Below, one piece after another: positions 1 through 6,164 of a DNA stretch of 7,488 nt. Made by a program: the position numbers and the translations under genes. Source of the stretch: JBGPIK01 sp041484845 (lineage in GTDB: Bacteria > Desulfobacterota > Binatia > UBA9968); NCBI GenBank assembly GCA_041484845.1, contig JBGPIK010000345.1:1-7488 (forward strand). The letters run 5' to 3'. The notes beneath the pieces were generated by a model. It saw only the letters and a list, made by a program, of their open reading frames with translations, did no database searches and was not told the DNA's origin. Each line of letters starts with the position of its first letter. Positions within the stretch are counted from its first letter, which is position 1.

Positions 1-94
1 AGAACAAGATGTCATTGATACCGCAAAGGAATCAATGGATCTGCACCGTGCCTACTTCGGCGGCATGGCACATGCCATGTCTCAGGCAGCCTAA
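1..94 (+). CDS. C-terminal end of an unidentified protein (partial)
   Basis: Reading from base 2, 30 codons are open and end in TAA at 92-94; the peptide ends with HRAYFGGMAHAMSQAA. The gene starts left of the window. The stop is 18 bp before the dioxygenase start, on the same strand, so the two are probably co-transcribed. The neighbour suggests an aromatic-degradation enzyme such as a ring-hydroxylating oxygenase, but the visible residues carry no motif that proves this, so no function is assigned. Confidence 0.55.
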   Translation, partial: EQDVIDTAKESMDLHRAYFGGMAHAMSQAA

Positions 95-100
95 TCTGCG

Positions 101-107
101 AAGGGGG
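101..107 (+). promoter_or_regulatory. Ribosome binding site of the dioxygenase gene
   Basis: AAGGGGG lies 5 nt before the ATG at 113, inside the short gap after the upstream stop. It supports ATG 113 as the true start. Confidence 0.5.
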
Positions 108-112
108 CGAAT

Positions 113-1111
113 ATGAAGCTCGCCGAGCTCGACACTGAATTGGAGAAAAACCAACTCTCCGGTTTCTGGAAAACTCGCGTTCCGTTACATTCTTCCGAGG
201 CGCCTTACCTGTGGAAATGGGAAAGTTTACTTGACGGCCTGCTCAAGGCGAGTGAAACCATCGGGATCGAGCAAGCGGAGCGTAGGGCGATTCGACTCGT
301 CAGCCCGCATCTCCCGATTAAGTCCACGTCTCACACGCTACAATTCACATTTTCAATCGTGAATCCCGGTGAGATTGCGCGAGCTCATCGTCACAACATG
401 GCGGCGATCCGATTCGTGATTCAAGGCAAAGGCGCCTATACGGCGGTTGCCGGCGAAAAATTTCAGATGCAAGAGGGAGATCTGATTCTCACGCCTAATT
501 GGACTTGGCATGATCATCACAATGAATCCGAAGATCCGATTATCTGGCTGGACGGTTTGGATGGGCCGTTGATCCAGTCGCTGAACGTTTTGTTTTTTGA
601 AGAGCACGAGAAGGTAGAGCAACCGATCTCTCGCGAGACGGGGGAGTCGCTGAGCCGTTTTGGATTTGCGCGTGCCGCCACCTTCGATGAGGCGCAACTT
701 CGTGGAATTCCCTTTCGTTACAACTGGCCGGATACCTACAGGGCGCTCAAGATCATGAGCGATAAAGAGCGCGATCCTTATGACGGTACATTGCTGCGCT
801 ACATCAATCCCACTACGGGCGGTTTTACGTATCCGACCATGTCTTGTGAGATTCAACTTTTGAAAGGCAAAGAGAAAACCCGGACGCATCGCCATACCAG
901 CACGAGCCTCTATCACGTATTCAGAGGACAAGGCCGGACCTCGGCTGGAGAAAGTCGGCTCGAATGGAAAAAAGGCGACTCCTTCGTCGTGCCTCTCTGG
1001 CAGTGGCACTCGCATGAGAACGTTTCTGACGACGAGGCCATTCTTTTCTCGATCAACGATCGGCCGGTAATGGAAGCTCTCCGGCTCTACCGCGAACAGG
1101 CCGATACCTAG
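113..1111 (+). CDS. Gentisate 1,2-dioxygenase-like bicupin ring-cleavage dioxygenase
   Basis: Predicted cytoplasmic Fe(II) dioxygenase of 332 aa, about the usual length of the gentisate/salicylate/1-hydroxy-2-naphthoate dioxygenase family, which opens the aromatic ring between adjacent carboxyl- and hydroxyl-bearing carbons. The N-terminal cupin (about residues 75-150) has the motif ARAHRHNMAAIRFVIQGKG, with H92 and H94 as likely iron ligands and H133 in WTWHDHH as the third. The C-terminal cupin (about 245-315) repeats the layout with H259 and H261 in THRHTSTSLYHVFRGQG and H299 in WQWHSHE. Gentisate would be cleaved to maleylpyruvate, but no maleylpyruvate isomerase or hydrolase is in view, so salicylate or hydroxynaphthoate are also possible substrates. 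It follows an unidentified gene by 18 bp and is probably the last gene of that operon, since about 400 bp without genes follow. Confidence 0.88.
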   Translation: MKLAELDTELEKNQLSGFWKTRVPLHSSEAPYLWKWESLLDGLLKASETIGIEQAERRAIRLVSPHLPIKSTSHTLQFTFSIVNPGEIARAHRHNMAAIRFVIQGKGAYTAVAGEKFQMQEGDLILTPNWTWHDHHNESEDPIIWLDGLDGPLIQSLNVLFFEEHEKVEQPISRETGESLSRFGFARAATFDEAQLRGIPFRYNWPDTYRALKIMSDKERDPYDGTLLRYINPTTGGFTYPTMSCEIQLLKGKEKTRTHRHTSTSLYHVFRGQGRTSAGESRLEWKKGDSFVVPLWQWHSHENVSDDEAILFSINDRPVMEALRLYREQADT

Positions 1112-1194
1112 GTCATTCCTTGGCGTACGAAACGTATATCTTTCGCACGGGGCGAATCATCGGCTAAAGCCTGCAATCGCTGTTCGTTGCCTCC

Positions 1195-1214
1195 TTTCGA
1201 ACGAAATTTTCGTT
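1195..1214. repeat. Nested palindrome TTTCG-AA-CGAAA / AACGAAA-T-TTTCGTT
   Basis: Two overlapping perfect inverted repeats share the central AACGAAA: TTTCGAACGAAA (1195-1206) and AACGAAATTTTCGTT (1200-1214). The same AACGAAAT recurs at 1473-1480, just upstream of the HTH gene. It could be an operator or enhancer site. No T-run follows, so it does not look like a terminator. Confidence 0.45.
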
Positions 1215-1232
1215 AGCGGTCTCTCGTTCAAA

Positions 1233-1244
1233 AAAACCGGTTTT
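1233..1244. repeat. Perfect 12-bp palindrome AAAACCGGTTTT
   Basis: Perfect self-complementary 12-mer lying between TTCG-containing motifs. It is too compact to form an RNA hairpin with a proper loop, so a dimeric protein-binding site is the more natural reading. Its centre is about 230 bp upstream of the predicted sigma-54 start site. Confidence 0.35.
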
Positions 1245-1388
1245 GTTCGGGTTCGACTGGTAGCAAAGACAGACCTCATCGGACCCTTTGAAGTCGGCCG
1301 AAAATTGTAAGCTTTGGCCAATTTTGTCTACGTCGGGTGATTCGCTGCATATTAATGTGCTTGTCTAGAGTTCTCTGCGCGGCCAAGG

Positions 1389-1402
1389 AATTCTTCGGAA
1401 TT
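1389..1402 (+). other. AATTC-TTCG-GAATT hairpin with cUUCGg tetraloop
   Basis: A perfect 5-bp stem closed by C-G around TTCG, which in RNA is the very stable cUUCGg tetraloop. It is followed directly by AAGGAGG (1403-1409), a strong Shine-Dalgarno-like sequence with no ATG, GTG or TTG at a usable distance, and then by a small TTAG-ATAC-CTAA hairpin (1411-1422). It lies upstream of the predicted sigma-54 start, so it would be transcribed only from a further-upstream promoter or by read-through. Confidence 0.4.
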
Positions 1403-1440
1403 AAGGAGGCTTAGATACCTAAAGAGCTACCTTGGGCTAA

Positions 1441-1457
1441 TTGGCATAAGTTGTGCT
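1441..1457 (+). promoter_or_regulatory. Candidate sigma-54 (-24/-12) promoter
   Basis: TTGGCA-N8-TGCT: the invariant GG (1443-1444) and GC (1455-1456) are separated by exactly 10 nt, and the flanking T, T, C, A, T and T also fit the consensus YTGGCACG-N4-TTGCW. The mismatches are at the positions after TTGGCA and at the first T of TTGC. Transcription would start near 1468, giving a leader of about 43 nt before the HTH gene. No AT-rich sigma-70 -10 box is obvious at this place. Confidence 0.5.
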
Positions 1458-1510
1458 CACCTCAGACCGCGGAACGAAATACACGTGTTCGTGGGTTTAG
1501 AAAGGAGAAT

Positions 1511-1732
1511 ATGCGGATGGAAGAGATAATGACACCATCAGAAGTGGCCGCGCTTCTTAAGATCCATCTTAAGACCGTTTATAAGCTCGCCGAAAAAGGC
1601 GTCATTCCAGGTAATCGTATTGGTCGAAGTTGGCGCTTCAGTCGTAACGATGTTTTGGAACTGGTCTCCAGCAAACCGATGAGTTTGTCGGACGTCGGCG
1701 ACGAAGAACCAAAAATGGCTGCCACGAAGTAG
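1511..1732 (+). CDS. Small excisionase/MerR-type helix-turn-helix DNA-binding protein
   Basis: 73-aa protein made almost wholly of one HTH_17 (excisionase/BldC-like winged helix) domain. MTPSEVAALLKIHLKTVYKL is the helix-turn-helix and IPGNRIGRSWRFSRNDVLEL is the wing and following helix, followed by a polar acidic tail. The family binds DNA, as excisionases or as small transcription factors. No integrase or phage gene is near, so regulation is more likely than excision. ATG 1511 is chosen because GGAG sits at 1504-1507; the in-frame ATGs at 1517 and 1529 are possible and the first has better spacing. A GTG-initiated extension to 1451 is rejected because it would overlap the sigma-54 element and has no ribosome binding site. 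The coiled-coil gene follows in the same frame. Confidence 0.85.
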   Translation: MRMEEIMTPSEVAALLKIHLKTVYKLAEKGVIPGNRIGRSWRFSRNDVLELVSSKPMSLSDVGDEEPKMAATK

Positions 1733-1768
1733 CTCGAAGCCAGTATTTTTTGTTGTGGTTATTATAGG

Positions 1769-2314
1769 ATGGAGCCGCAAGCCATCGAGCAACTCTATAA
1801 CCTGTTGTGTGAGCGGGGGAAAGTTGCTGAAAAGATTACCAGTGTTAAGACCGCGCTGGGTACCATCAGTCAGAGTCTTTCGACAGCGCTCGCGCAGCAA
1901 TATGTCCACACCGCTCACCCTGGCATTGAAATTAGAGAGGATTTAATGAAAGAAGAGCAAACGTATGAGCGACTTCTACAAGCTCTGCACGACATGCAAG
2001 CTCAAATAGAAGAACGTGTTCGACCGGTAGCGGAACAGGTTATTCAGGCTGAAGTGGAGCGATTACGGGATCTTTCGGAACGGCATCGCACTGCACTGCA
2101 GGACAGTCTTGCTCATATTGATGAAAACATCTTGAACTGTCGCTCGCACGTCGATCAATACCAGCAAAGGCGCTCCGACCTCGCGGCACTGAATGAACGC
2201 TTGACCCAGCTCGGATCCAATCCCGCGCCGATCCCGGATTCCTTGCCCGAAGCAAACCTCGGCGACATCATCAGGGTGCGCGTCGACGGTTTGCGCACGG
2301 AGGGAAAGATTTAA
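1769..2314 (+). CDS. Hypothetical coiled-coil protein
   Basis: 181 aa with no recognisable catalytic motif, signal peptide or membrane segment. Residues of about 55-145 are long amphipathic, heptad-like helix rich in E, Q, R and L (for example LLQALHDMQAQIEERVRPVA and AEVERLRDLSERHRTALQDS), typical of a parallel or antiparallel coiled coil. A Pro-rich linker (NPAPIPDSLPEA) leads to a short C-terminal segment, LGDIIRVRVDGLRTEGKI. ATG 1769 lacks a good Shine-Dalgarno sequence, with only AGG touching the start. It lies 36 bp after, and in the same frame as, the TAG of the HTH gene with no stop in between. It may therefore be expressed by translational coupling or read-through. A scaffold or partner of the HTH protein is a guess; no function is recognised. 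Confidence 0.72.
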   Translation: MEPQAIEQLYNLLCERGKVAEKITSVKTALGTISQSLSTALAQQYVHTAHPGIEIREDLMKEEQTYERLLQALHDMQAQIEERVRPVAEQVIQAEVERLRDLSERHRTALQDSLAHIDENILNCRSHVDQYQQRRSDLAALNERLTQLGSNPAPIPDSLPEANLGDIIRVRVDGLRTEGKI

Positions 2315-2471
2315 CGGGGCGTGCGGGGCGAATGATGGGCCTCGAAGCAAAGGTGTCCTCCCGAACCTTTTGTCTGGACCCACACCGCTGATAACATCCT
2401 CGCCGGCAGCGCTCGATTGTTCTAGCAACCTGTGAGACAGGGCTCGTGATTCCGGAACATCTTTCTTTGAT

Positions 2472-3389
2472 TCAGAATCTCCCGGCCAAGGCTCTCCGGT
2501 AATAGGAAAGATCTAGATACTTTTCCACCGGCGGCGCGGGCCGCGCCAAATAGCCCATCTTGCCTCGTAAATCGAGAGCCGCCGCAACCCCGGATGTATT
2601 GAGCGCAGCTTGTGGGTAAAGGCCGTGCTCTCCATCCAGCAGGGCGTCCAAAGACTTCTCTGCCGCCGCCCCGTCAATGCCGTTGTATCGAGCGAGAATA
2701 TCGAGGCAAAATCGCCGATTTTGCAACTCGAAACACCACTGTGTGGCCTCCACGTACGCGCGAATGTAACGGATCAAACGGTCCGCATGCTGCTGCGCCC
2801 AACGCCGGCTTGCGGCTCCGCATGTGCCCTGATAAACGGGTATCATCTCGCCGTCTTTAACAAGCAGGTGGCAACCCGCCGCCAGAGCATTCTTCACATA
2901 GGGTTCCGTCAACAGAGTTGCGGAGATTTTTCCCTCCAGCAATGCAAGATAGCGGTGTTCCCATCCGCCAATCTCTATCAACTGGTAATCCTCTCTGCCG
3001 AAACCCTTGGAGTGCAGCATTCCTTCCAGCACGAGCGCGAAGCCGCTCGTGCTGGCATCAACGCCGATCGACTTCCCCAATAGCGAATCGATGGTTGTGA
3101 AATCCGCAGAACCGACCAAACTGAATAGTCCGCTATGCAGGCCCATAAAGAGAAAAAGATCGGAGCTTTTATCACTTTCAACATCGGCGATGATGTCATC
3201 GGCACTGGTATGGCCGATATCAAATTCGCCTTCTTTGAGAACCCGGGTGATGTATAAAGAGCCTGGTGTATAAGTTATTTCAACGGAGAGCGCGTGCCGG
3301 GCGAAAATCCCTGCCTCTATCCCCGCATGGACGGGTAAGTTGTAAGCGGCGCGAAATTGGATCAGTTTGAGCGTCTCTGTAGAACTCAT
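2472..3389 (-). CDS. NMT1/THI5-like (SsuA/ThiY type) substrate-binding fold protein without signal peptide
   Basis: 305 aa, a type-2 periplasmic-binding-protein fold over the full length. Family features seen are the N-terminal LPVHAGIEAGIFARHALSVE strand-helix, GEFDIGHTSADD (the small-ligand binding region), LLGKSIGVDASTSGFALVLE, a TEPYVKNALAAG segment, and the closing KYLDLSYYRRAL that I associate with a large orphan SBP family. Typical members feed an ABC importer for sulfonates, pyrimidines or aromatic acids. Here there is neither a signal peptide or lipobox (it begins MSSTETLKLIQFR) nor an adjacent permease or ATPase. An in-frame TAG 30 nt upstream of the ATG rules out a longer N-terminus from this reading. 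No clear ribosome binding site precedes the ATG. A cytoplasmic ligand sensor or enzyme on the same fold is possible. Confidence 0.8.
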   Translation of the reverse strand: MSSTETLKLIQFRAAYNLPVHAGIEAGIFARHALSVEITYTPGSLYITRVLKEGEFDIGHTSADDIIADVESDKSSDLFLFMGLHSGLFSLVGSADFTTIDSLLGKSIGVDASTSGFALVLEGMLHSKGFGREDYQLIEIGGWEHRYLALLEGKISATLLTEPYVKNALAAGCHLLVKDGEMIPVYQGTCGAASRRWAQQHADRLIRYIRAYVEATQWCFELQNRRFCLDILARYNGIDGAAAEKSLDALLDGEHGLYPQAALNTSGVAAALDLRGKMGYLARPAPPVEKYLDLSYYRRALAGRF

Positions 3390-3513
3390 AGGGATGTGTT
3401 TTATGCTGCCGACCGACTATCACATCGAACACGAAAGTTAAACGTGGCGGCTCTTCAAGCTCCGCCATTTCTCGCACTATGATTGCCGCGCGGAAGAAGT
3501 TTTTAGGTGGGTG

Positions 3514-3546
3514 ATTTCACCGCGTGCTGTCAACCGCGGTAGAAAT
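3514..3546 (-). terminator. Hairpin downstream of the kinase gene (terminator-like, no T-run)
   Basis: On the minus strand ATTTC-T-ACCGCG pairs with CGCGGT-GAAAT across a 10-nt loop: 11 bp with one bulged base, starting 34 nt after the kinase stop. No uridine tract follows, so it is not a classical intrinsic terminator. It could protect an mRNA 3' end or be a Rho-associated structure. It separates the kinase from the SBP gene. Confidence 0.4.
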
Positions 3547-3579
3547 TTCAAGCTTGAGAATCAGCGTGGTGTTCTAACC

Positions 3580-5355
3580 TCAAGTAGCTTCGTTTGAAAG
3601 AGGATGCTGTGGCAGTATCAGGCGGAAAGTTGCGCCTCGGTCTGGCTCGCTCGCGTAAGTCATCGTTCCTTTGTGAGCTGCAACAATTTGCCGAACGATC
3701 ACCAATCCCAGGCCCGTTCCGGAAGCCTTGGTAGTGGCGAACGGTTCCAGGATGTCGATGCCATCGGGAATTCCAGTACCGGTGTCCTCGACTTCGAGAA
3801 TGACCTGGTCGCCGGAGCTACGGACGCGCACTATCATTTTTCCCCCATTCGGCATCGCCTCGGCAGCGTTTCTGCAGAGATTAAGAAGCGCCTGCTTTAA
3901 CTTTTCTCTGTCCGCCATAACCAGAGGCAGATCCTCAGGACACGCCTGCTCAACCTGGATTCCACGGCCCATATACTCGGGCGACTCCAACGCCAGAACT
4001 TCTTTGATCACCGTGGCGAGCAGGGTGGGCTGGAAGTTATAGTTTTCACGGCGGTAAAGAGAGCGAAATTCGTCAAGGAGTGCCCGAAGATGCTGGATCT
4101 CGTTATTGATGGTCTGCAAAGCAGAACTTACTTTTTCATCAGAAAGGCTGCCCTGCCTTGCGAGATAGCGCTGCAGAAGTTGAGTGGTCATAGCCATGCC
4201 GTTAAGCGGGTTTGCGATTTCATGAGCGAACTTGGCGCTGGTGGTACCGATGGCGGCCAGGCGCTCATTCTCGATCAGTTGATCGTGGAGCCTTTGTAGG
4301 GCCTCAGCCATGCTATCAAAGGCATATGCGAGGCGTCCCAGTTCCCCTTTCCTGTAAGTAGGCCCAATCCGCGCCTTGAGGTCACCAGTTCCCAACCGCT
4401 CCGTTGCGCCCAGCAAATCACCGACCTCACGTCTGATAAGCGACTCACCGATTACGAGCGCCCCCACAACCGTTAAAACACCAACGATAAACAGCAGAGT
4501 GAAATCGCGAATGAAAGTCCGCTTGATGCCAGCAAATAGCACCTCTTTGGGAATGCCTACGCTCACGGTCAAGCCTGTGTTCCCGGAAACGGCGCCCATC
4601 GGCATGAATACGTAATAGCGGAGGATGCCATCTGCACCCTTGGCTTCCGCTTTGCCCTGACCTTTTTGAGCTAGAATAGCTTTGTAAATGGCTACATCGG
4701 ACGCCGTCTTGCCGACCCACTTGTCCCCATCCGGATACCGGGCCAGGACGGTACCGCTTTGATCTCTTATCGTTATTACTGATCCCTGAGCCAACTTGGC
4801 TTCAGTAAATAACCTGCTGAACCAGTCAAAGCCAAATTCAACAAAGAGAACTGTTTGCACGATTCCAGGTCGACCAACGAGAGGGTAAACATATACGAGA
4901 TTGGACTCCCCATTGATCCGATAACCGCTAACAGCAGGAACGCCCGTTCGCAAAGCCTCTTTATAATAAGGGTGAGCGGCAAAAATAGCTGGGGCATCAA
5001 ACGGTCGCGCAGAGCAGGATAGATCGCCGGTTGTCCTCAGTACTCCCAGGTTTTTGTAGGTGGGCAATTGCTTGAGGATGTCATTGAGCAGCGCGCTGCA
5101 AGTCCCGGCATCAGGATTCCGCAGATTCGGAAGTTGCGCCAGCCCTGTGAGGAATTGGTGCGCTCCCTCCAGGATTCGCTTATGGTTGCTGGAGACCTCG
5201 TGTGCTACGTGCATGGCATTTTGCTCCGCCACGACTAGGCTCAGCTCCTGCTGTTCTGATATCTCGTAAAGAATTAGCGCTAGCCCTGGCACAGCGGCGG
5301 CGACAACCAAAAGAATCAGGCGGACTCGAAGGCTTGAGAACGAAAAATGTGGCAT
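3580..5355 (-). CDS. Membrane-bound sensor histidine kinase (double-Cache/PDC sensor, HAMP, HisKA, HATPase)
   Basis: Predicted inner-membrane two-component kinase. Numbering is from the upstream TTG at 5400 (606 aa); the ATG at 5355 is residue 16 and is my preferred start (591 aa), with GGAG 13 nt upstream. Layout: transmembrane helix 27-45, periplasmic PDC/Cache-like sensor about 50-295 (with HPYYKEALRTGVPAVSGYRI and an SVGIPKEVLF exit strand), second transmembrane helix 299-318, HAMP 318-371, HisKA with H393 in FAHEIANPLNG, and ATPase 457-597. ATPase motifs are NLCRNAAEAM (N511), EDTGTGIPDG, EPFATTKASG and GTGLGLVIV, all intact, so it should be active. The HE(I)xNPL H-box resembles NtrB/AtoS/ZraS kinases, whose partners are often sigma-54 activators. 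No receiver or response regulator is in the window. The ligand is unknown; Cache sensors often bind small organic acids or amines. Confidence 0.92.
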   Translation of the reverse strand: MPHFSFSSLRVRLILLVVAAAVPGLALILYEISEQQELSLVVAEQNAMHVAHEVSSNHKRILEGAHQFLTGLAQLPNLRNPDAGTCSALLNDILKQLPTYKNLGVLRTTGDLSCSARPFDAPAIFAAHPYYKEALRTGVPAVSGYRINGESNLVYVYPLVGRPGIVQTVLFVEFGFDWFSRLFTEAKLAQGSVITIRDQSGTVLARYPDGDKWVGKTASDVAIYKAILAQKGQGKAEAKGADGILRYYVFMPMGAVSGNTGLTVSVGIPKEVLFAGIKRTFIRDFTLLFIVGVLTVVGALVIGESLIRREVGDLLGATERLGTGDLKARIGPTYRKGELGRLAYAFDSMAEALQRLHDQLIENERLAAIGTTSAKFAHEIANPLNGMAMTTQLLQRYLARQGSLSDEKVSSALQTINNEIQHLRALLDEFRSLYRRENYNFQPTLLATVIKEVLALESPEYMGRGIQVEQACPEDLPLVMADREKLKQALLNLCRNAAEAMPNGGKMIVRVRSSGDQVILEVEDTGTGIPDGIDILEPFATTKASGTGLGLVIVRQIVAAHKGTMTYASEPDRGATFRLILPQHPLSNEAT

Positions 5356-5626
5356 TACAAAGACCCGTCTCCGAGAAAACCGCAGTCTCCCACTACCCAA
5401 GGAGGGTTGTCAATCCGAGATATTTCTGGGACAGCGCTCAAGAAGCTTCTCTTCAAGCGTGAAAGCGGCTACAGGTAGAGATGAACTGAATGATGCCCTA
5501 ATGAGGTTCAGCTTGCGGGGAATCTCGGCAAAGGGAACGGCGATAGGGTTGCCGCGCAATACACGGGATTGCGATTGGTGGTGCGCCCGCCGAGAATCGC
5601 AGCTTCGTCGTGTGATTGGAGATCAA
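5356..5626 (-). other. Long probable leader of the kinase gene
   Basis: No credible ORF. If the -10 box at 5627-5632 is used, this is a 5' leader of about 260 nt. It holds a 7-bp long-range inverted repeat (TCTCGGC 5523-5529 with GCCGAGA 5589-5595) enclosing a small TTGC-CGC-GCAA stem (5549-5559). An imperfect hairpin around GAAGCTTC (5435-5459) lies closer to the gene. I recognise no known riboswitch. Confidence 0.35.
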
Positions 5627-5632
5627 ATTATA
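5627..5632 (-). promoter_or_regulatory. Possible -10 box (TATAAT) for the kinase gene
   Basis: The minus strand reads TATAAT, a perfect sigma-70 -10 hexamer, but there is no convincing -35 box at 16-18 nt. It is framed by a direct repeat GAGATCAA (5619-5626 and 5634-5641, period 15 bp), which may be an operator for a regulator that supplies the missing -35 contact. Confidence 0.3.
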
Positions 5633-5661
5633 TGAGATCAATTCAGTTCAAATACAGCCTT

Positions 5662-5725
5662 AACGCAAAGCTCAGCCGTCGCTATTTAAGCGATCGGCCT
5701 GAAACGCTTTGTTATTAGCGTTCAG
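5662..5725 (-). other. Tandem hairpins with alternative pairings after the methyltransferase gene
   Basis: On the minus strand, CTGAACGC (5725-5718) pairs with GCGTTTCAG (5707-5699), 8 bp with one bulge. A second stem, GCCGATCGCT/AGCGACGGC (5698-5675), 9 bp with one bulge and a 5-nt loop, follows. CAAAGC (5711-5706) can instead pair with GCTTTG (5671-5666) and enclose the second stem. No T-run follows. The position about 30 nt after the methyltransferase stop suggests transcript-end structure. Confidence 0.4.
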
Positions 5726-5756
5726 AGACAGTCTTCGACCTCGAATGTGGTGGCTT

Positions 5757-6164
5757 TTATACGCGACCAAACACTCCTTGGATCACGATGGTGCGATCCT
5801 CTTCCACATTACGCATGTGATTCTGCAGCATTTGAGCGAAGTCGGGGCCAAAGAGTACGTGCGGGCCAAGTGAGGGTTGCACCCCAGACGTCGCTTGTAT
5901 TGCCGCTAACCGCTCTTTAACCCCGGCTACGGCAGATGTATTCATAGCAACCCATGCGATCTCTTTGAACCCCGTCCCTTTGATAAGCATGCGTATCGTC
6001 TCAGGCGGCAATAGGTGGCTTATCAGTGGGTTGCGTGCCCACGGCACCGGGAAATGAATCGGCGTGACCGGTCCGGCCATAATCTCGTGCAGCGCCAGTC
6101 GTCCACCAGAGCGTAACACGTGGTAAATTTCGGCGAAGAGCCTCTCCTTAGCAGCAATGTTCAT
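5757..6164 (-). CDS. C-terminal half of the split SAM-dependent methyltransferase
   Basis: From the ATG at 6164 this frame encodes 135 aa: MNIAAKERLFAEIYHVLRSG, then GRLALHEIMAGP. This is the usual alpha-helix and beta-5 region that follows the FDVVW motif in class I methyltransferases, where xMNIxxK/R...LRPGGR is typical. It ends with a family-like C-terminal tail (residues 70-135) and TAA at 5757-5759. It lacks the SAM-binding glycine loop and cannot be an enzyme alone. Its ATG overlaps the stop of the N-terminal half (ATGA), so reinitiation could produce it as a separate subunit. More simply it is the rest of a broken gene. Confidence 0.7.
   Translation of the reverse strand: MNIAAKERLFAEIYHVLRSGGRLALHEIMAGPVTPIHFPVPWARNPLISHLLPPETIRMLIKGTGFKEIAWVAMNTSAVAGVKERLAAIQATSGVQPSLGPHVLFGPDFAQMLQNHMRNVEEDRTIVIQGVFGRV

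Larger units (their letters stand above)
1112..1440. other. Gene-free region rich in TTCG/CGAA palindromes
   Basis: No credible ORF on either strand. TTCG occurs six times between 1142 and 1255, partly as perfect inverted repeats (1195-1214). AAAACCGGTTTT lies at 1233-1244. AAAATTG (1301-1307) and CAATTTT (1319-1325) form a 7-bp inverted repeat with an 11-nt spacer. No hairpin followed by a T-run is seen, so the end of the dioxygenase transcript is not evident. The position upstream of a sigma-54 promoter candidate makes part of it a plausible activator-binding (enhancer) region; this is inference. Confidence 0.5.

Noticed and set aside
353..1015. 220-codon open frame on the minus strand inside the dioxygenase gene
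   Set aside because: Antisense to a clear bicupin gene; its product is rich in R, P and S, has no recognisable domain and no ribosome binding site.
1195..1244. Intrinsic terminator for the dioxygenase gene
   Set aside because: The palindromes are AT-rich, have almost no loop and are not followed by a T-run.
1511..1732. The HTH gene as an excisionase of an integrated mobile element
   Set aside because: No integrase, attachment-site duplication, tRNA or phage gene is in the window; the HTH_17 domain is also common in chromosomal regulators.
1538..1918. 126-codon minus-strand frame over the HTH gene
   Set aside because: Antisense shadow of the HTH and coiled-coil genes, with no family resemblance.
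2063..2428. 121-codon minus-strand frame over the coiled-coil gene
   Set aside because: Overlaps a heptad-patterned plus-strand gene; its low-complexity translation resembles no family.
2315..2471. Bidirectional terminator between the converging coiled-coil and SBP genes
   Set aside because: Only a weak GATTC-A-GAATC palindrome (2469-2479) overlapping the SBP stop is present, too short to call.
2610..3083. 157-codon plus-strand frame inside the SBP gene
   Set aside because: The minus-strand SBP reading is supported by family motifs throughout; this frame is its antisense shadow.
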